Positions 7,038 to 8,740 of a stretch of 8,740 nucleotides of DNA are shown here, one piece after another (the stretch's first letter is position 1; every line of letters starts with the position of its first letter). The notes under the pieces are model-generated. The model had not been told where the DNA came from. It made no database searches and was given only the letters and a program-made list of their open reading frames with translations. Location of the stretch: NCBI GenBank assembly GCA_026397675.1, contig JAPLUH010000152.1, positions 1 to 8,740 of the forward strand. The letters are read 5' to 3'. The stretch is from Verrucomicrobiota bacterium (GTDB taxonomy: Bacteria > Verrucomicrobiota > Verrucomicrobiia > Limisphaerales > UBA9464). Both the position numbers and the translations under genes were made by a program.

Positions 7038-7258
7038 TCAGTGGACCTGGATTTTGTCGGCCTCGAGCTTGCGCAAGGAGAGGTGGTAGTTGCGCAGCTT
7101 TATTTCCACCGGGTCCCCGAGTGGAGCAAAGCGTACCAGTTCCACTGGAGTGCCGGGAAGCAATCCCATCTCCATCATCGGCCGCGCTGTTCTGGCGGGA
7201 TGTCGATCCGGGCGACCACCGCCCGTTCGCCGGGAATCAATGTGGACAGGGGGCGCAT
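7038..7258 (-). pseudogene. feoA: Second FeoA (SH3-like FeoB partner), single-base frame break
   Basis: FeoA is a small cytoplasmic SH3-fold protein required for FeoB transport. Reading from ATG 7258 gives MRPLSTLIPGERAVVARID then IPPEQRGR and a stop at 7177-7175. In the next frame the rest of a normal FeoA follows at once: MMEMGLLPGTPVELVRFAPL, then GDPVEIKLRNYHLSLRKLEA, ending at the TGA 7040-7038. The joined product would be about 73 residues, the family size, and only one base is missing, between GGCCG and ATGATGG. The break creates an ATGA overlap, so reinitiation at ATG 7178 is possible, but splitting an SH3 fold would probably not give a working protein. The stop lies 4 nt from feoB. 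It may be a sequencing error or a real mutation tolerated because another feoA lies upstream. Confidence 0.82.
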
Positions 7259-7293
7259 CGTGAGAAGGAGGCTATGGATGGAACCTTCCTGAG

Positions 7294-7393
7294 GGCAAGG
7301 AGGGCGGTTGTCGGGAACTTGTCGCCGATTGTCGGTGGATTGCGATTTCGGACCGGTTTTGAACCGGATGGGGCTTTGGATGAGGACTTCTGT
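7294..7393 (-). promoter_or_regulatory. Leader element copy B upstream of the second feoA
   Basis: The core, 7294-7344, matches 7775-7825 at about 39 of 51 positions without gaps. It carries GGTTGTCG (7306-7313) and GATTGTCG (7327-7334), plus-strand reading, with starts 21 bp apart. Further upstream a shared GGACTTCTGT lies at 7384-7393, and between the two is a perfect inverted repeat, CCGGTT-TTG-AACCGG (7353-7367), not found in the other copy. The core ends 35 nt before the feoA ATG. The likely role is binding of a regulator or a conserved leader, inferred from position and duplication. Confidence 0.55.
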
Positions 7394-7436
7394 TTGAGAC
7401 CGATACCGTGAGAACCCACCGATCGAGTCTCGGGAT

Positions 7437-7742
7437 TCAGGCCGCTAAACGGACGGGACCCGAGGGGTTCAGGGGTTGAACGAGAATGGTCTGTGCCAGA
7501 CGATCGCTGAGCCCGAGTCGAGAATTGCAAACCTGACACAGTAGGTTGTTGGCGAGGCTGAGTACTTTGACGCGTTGCTCTTCGCCAAATCCCATTTCCC
7601 GCAGCCGCCGATTCATGTCTGGGGAGGCCGTCAGTTGCTTGACCACCACCGTGGTGCCGGCCAGCACTCGATTGAGTGGGCACACCGCCGGGGTTGCGCA
7701 CCGATCGGGTGTGCAGTCGGGGACGGGGCAAGCCTCAGACAT
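7437..7742 (-). CDS. feoA: First FeoA, cysteine-rich N-terminal extension
   Basis: A 101-residue FeoA-domain protein, a small cytoplasmic partner of the FeoB iron transporter. The domain runs from about LNRVLAGTTVVVKQL (23-37) through MNRRLREMGFGEEQRVKVLS (43-62) to CQVCNSRLGLSDRLAQTILV (69-88), a typical FeoA ending with a CxxC pair. In front is a short extension with cysteines at 5, 10, 15 and 21 (CPVPDCTPDRCATPAVCP). Four N-terminal cysteines plus C69 and C72 suggest metal or Fe-S binding, but this is inferred. ATG 7742 was chosen over ATG 7832, because the longer version adds a proline-rich stretch and would place the start inside the duplicated leader element. No clear Shine-Dalgarno. 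It precedes the second feoA by 178 nt on the same strand. Confidence 0.88.
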   Translation of the reverse strand: MSEACPVPDCTPDRCATPAVCPLNRVLAGTTVVVKQLTASPDMNRRLREMGFGEEQRVKVLSLANNLLCQVCNSRLGLSDRLAQTILVQPLNPSGPVRLAA

Positions 7743-7760
7743 CGTTTTTAAAATTACCGC

Positions 7761-7786
7761 GCCCTCCGGGGAGCGGCAAGGAGGGC
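7761..7786 (-). promoter_or_regulatory. Leader hairpin before the first feoA
   Basis: A perfect 7-bp inverted repeat, GCCCTCC (7761-7767) and GGAGGGC (7780-7786), encloses 12 bases and overlaps the end of leader copy A. In the minus-strand transcript it would fold 18 nt before the ATG at 7742. Copy B can form a comparable stem from the same conserved arm (CCCTCCT with AGGAAGG, one mismatch). No T run follows directly, so a simple terminator is not supported; a translational control element is possible. Confidence 0.4.
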
Positions 7787-7854
7787 GATTGTCGGAGGCT
7801 TGCCCTGGATTGTCGTGCGGTTGCGCTGACATGCCGGCGGGGCGGGACTTCTGT
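7775..7854 (-). promoter_or_regulatory. Leader element copy A upstream of the first feoA
   Basis: The core, 7775-7825, holds two exact GATTGTCG boxes on the plus strand (7787-7794 and 7808-7815), starts 21 bp apart, about two helical turns. It is the partner of the block before the second feoA. The shared GGACTTCTGT lies at 7845-7854. The core ends 32 nt before the feoA ATG, almost the same distance as in copy B (35 nt). An iron-responsive repressor or activator site is the natural guess. The boxes do not resemble the classic Fur consensus. Confidence 0.55.
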
Positions 7855-7868
7855 AGGGTCGGGGTGGG

Positions 7869-8740
7869 TCAGAGTCCGGCGATGGCGGTATCGAGGATTT
7901 CGATCAAGGCGCCGATGGTCTCCGGGGTTTCGTCGCCCATGTTGGAGATGCGGAAGGTGGTGCCCTTGATTTTCCCGTAGCCGCCGTCGATGAGGATGCC
8001 GTGGTCTTTGATGCGCTTTTGGAAGGTGGCTACGTCGATGACGCGACCGCCGGGTTTGGCGCCGTTGTTGACGCAAACCAGGGTCTTGGATTCGAACCCG
8101 GTTTCCGGGAACAGGGTGAATCCTTGGCGGGAAGCCCAGTCTTTGAGCATTTGGTTAGTCTGGGTGTGCCGGGCGTAGCGTGCTTCGAGCCCTTCGGCGA
8201 AGAATTCTCCCAGTTTGGACTCCAGCGCGTAGATGAGCGAAATGGCTGGGGTGCTGGGGGTCATGTTCTCGAGCGCGTTCTTCTCGAACTCGAGGAGGTC
8301 GAAGTAGTAGCCGCGGGTCTTAATGGTGGCAGCCTTGGCCAGCGCGGCGGGGGAGGCGACGAAGACGGCGAGTCCGGGGGGCAGGGCGAAGGCTTTCTGG
8401 GTGCCAGCCAGGAGGAGGTCGATGCCGAGGTCGTCGAAGCGGTGGGGCAAGGCGGTCAGGGAGCTGACGGCGTCGATGATGAACATCACGTCGGGATACT
8501 TCCGCTTGAGGGCGGCGATCTCATCCAGCGGGCTCATAGTGCCGGTGCTGGTTTCGTTATGAATGAGGGTGAGGGCGTCGAAGTGGCCGGTGGCGAGGAG
8601 GGCGTCGATTTGTTCGGCGCGGATGGGGGAGCCCCAGGGGACTTGGAGGGCTTCGGCGTCTTTGCCGAGTTTCTTGGATACGTCGAACCACTTGTCGGAG
8701 AAGGCTCCGCACATGCAGTTGAGGACCTTTTTGGTGCAGA
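7869..8740 (-). CDS. Class-V PLP-dependent aminotransferase, alanine-glyoxylate/serine-pyruvate type (5' part outside the window)
   Basis: The frame is open to the window edge, so the N-terminus is missing; 289 residues are visible. The family transfers amino groups between small amino and keto acids (alanine, serine or aspartate with glyoxylate or pyruvate). Visible features are NCMCGAFSDKWFD, the HNETSTG cofactor loop, DAVSSL with the aspartate that contacts the pyridine ring, and LAGTQKAFALPPGLA with the PLP-binding lysine in TQKAF (codon about 8396-8394). The C-terminal domain carries FRISNMGDET, whose arginine usually binds the substrate carboxylate. It is related to phosphoserine aminotransferase, but the motifs fit the alanine-glyoxylate branch better. 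It lies upstream of feoA on the same strand with a 126-nt gap containing the leader element, so it is probably a separate unit. Confidence 0.88.
   Translation of the reverse strand, partial: CTKKVLNCMCGAFSDKWFDVSKKLGKDAEALQVPWGSPIRAEQIDALLATGHFDALTLIHNETSTGTMSPLDEIAALKRKYPDVMFIIDAVSSLTALPHRFDDLGIDLLLAGTQKAFALPPGLAVFVASPAALAKAATIKTRGYYFDLLEFEKNALENMTPSTPAISLIYALESKLGEFFAEGLEARYARHTQTNQMLKDWASRQGFTLFPETGFESKTLVCVNNGAKPGGRVIDVATFQKRIKDHGILIDGGYGKIKGTTFRISNMGDETPETIGALIEILDTAIAGL

Noticed and set aside
7237..7731. Minus-strand frame of 164 codons across feoA and its spacer
   Set aside because: It overlaps the real FeoA frame out of phase and is rich in Arg, Ser and Pro, as expected for a shadow frame.

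Overview
The window is a GC-rich bacterial segment with housekeeping and metal-transport genes on both strands. The mix suggests Verrucomicrobiota or a relative. It includes an FG-GAP/VCBS secreted-type protein, a feoA-feoA-feoB iron cluster, a MoxR ATPase and an SpsF-like nucleotidyltransferase. This is inferred from gene content and base composition only; there is no rRNA or other marker to confirm it. I see no tRNA, rRNA, CRISPR array, transposase or integrase.

Layout from left to right. Bases 1-729 (+) are the 3' part of an FG-GAP/VCBS repeat gene. It converges on a minus-strand group, read from right to left as a small XRE-type regulator (2994-2779), a broken moxR (2599-1653) and a PhzF-family isomerase gene (1620-802). 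An AT-rich intergenic region (2995-3141) separates this group from a divergent plus-strand group. That group is a 41-codon small ORF (3142-3267) whose stop overlaps the start of an SpsF/CMP-KDO-synthetase-like gene (3264-4094), followed by rdgB (4152-4841), the nucleotide-pool sanitising pyrophosphatase. The end of rdgB overlaps the end of feoB by 31 bp on the opposite strand. The rest is minus strand, read right to left: a partial class-V aminotransferase (8740-7869), a first feoA (7742-7437), a second feoA with a frame break (7258-7038) and feoB (7033-4811), the ferrous-iron transporter.

The most interesting signals are these. (1) A duplicated element of about 51 bp lies 32-35 nt upstream of each feoA start. 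It carries paired GATTGTCG-type boxes 21 bp apart and looks like a shared cis-regulatory site for iron uptake. (2) Two conserved genes have reading-frame breaks: moxR has lost about 40 nt right after the Walker A lysine, and the second feoA lacks one base. (3) The SpsF-like protein keeps its fold motifs but has lost the signature nucleotide-binding residues. (4) A well-positioned Shine-Dalgarno and a perfect TATAAT precede the small ORF, which appears translationally coupled to that gene. I did not find a clearly new multi-gene system.
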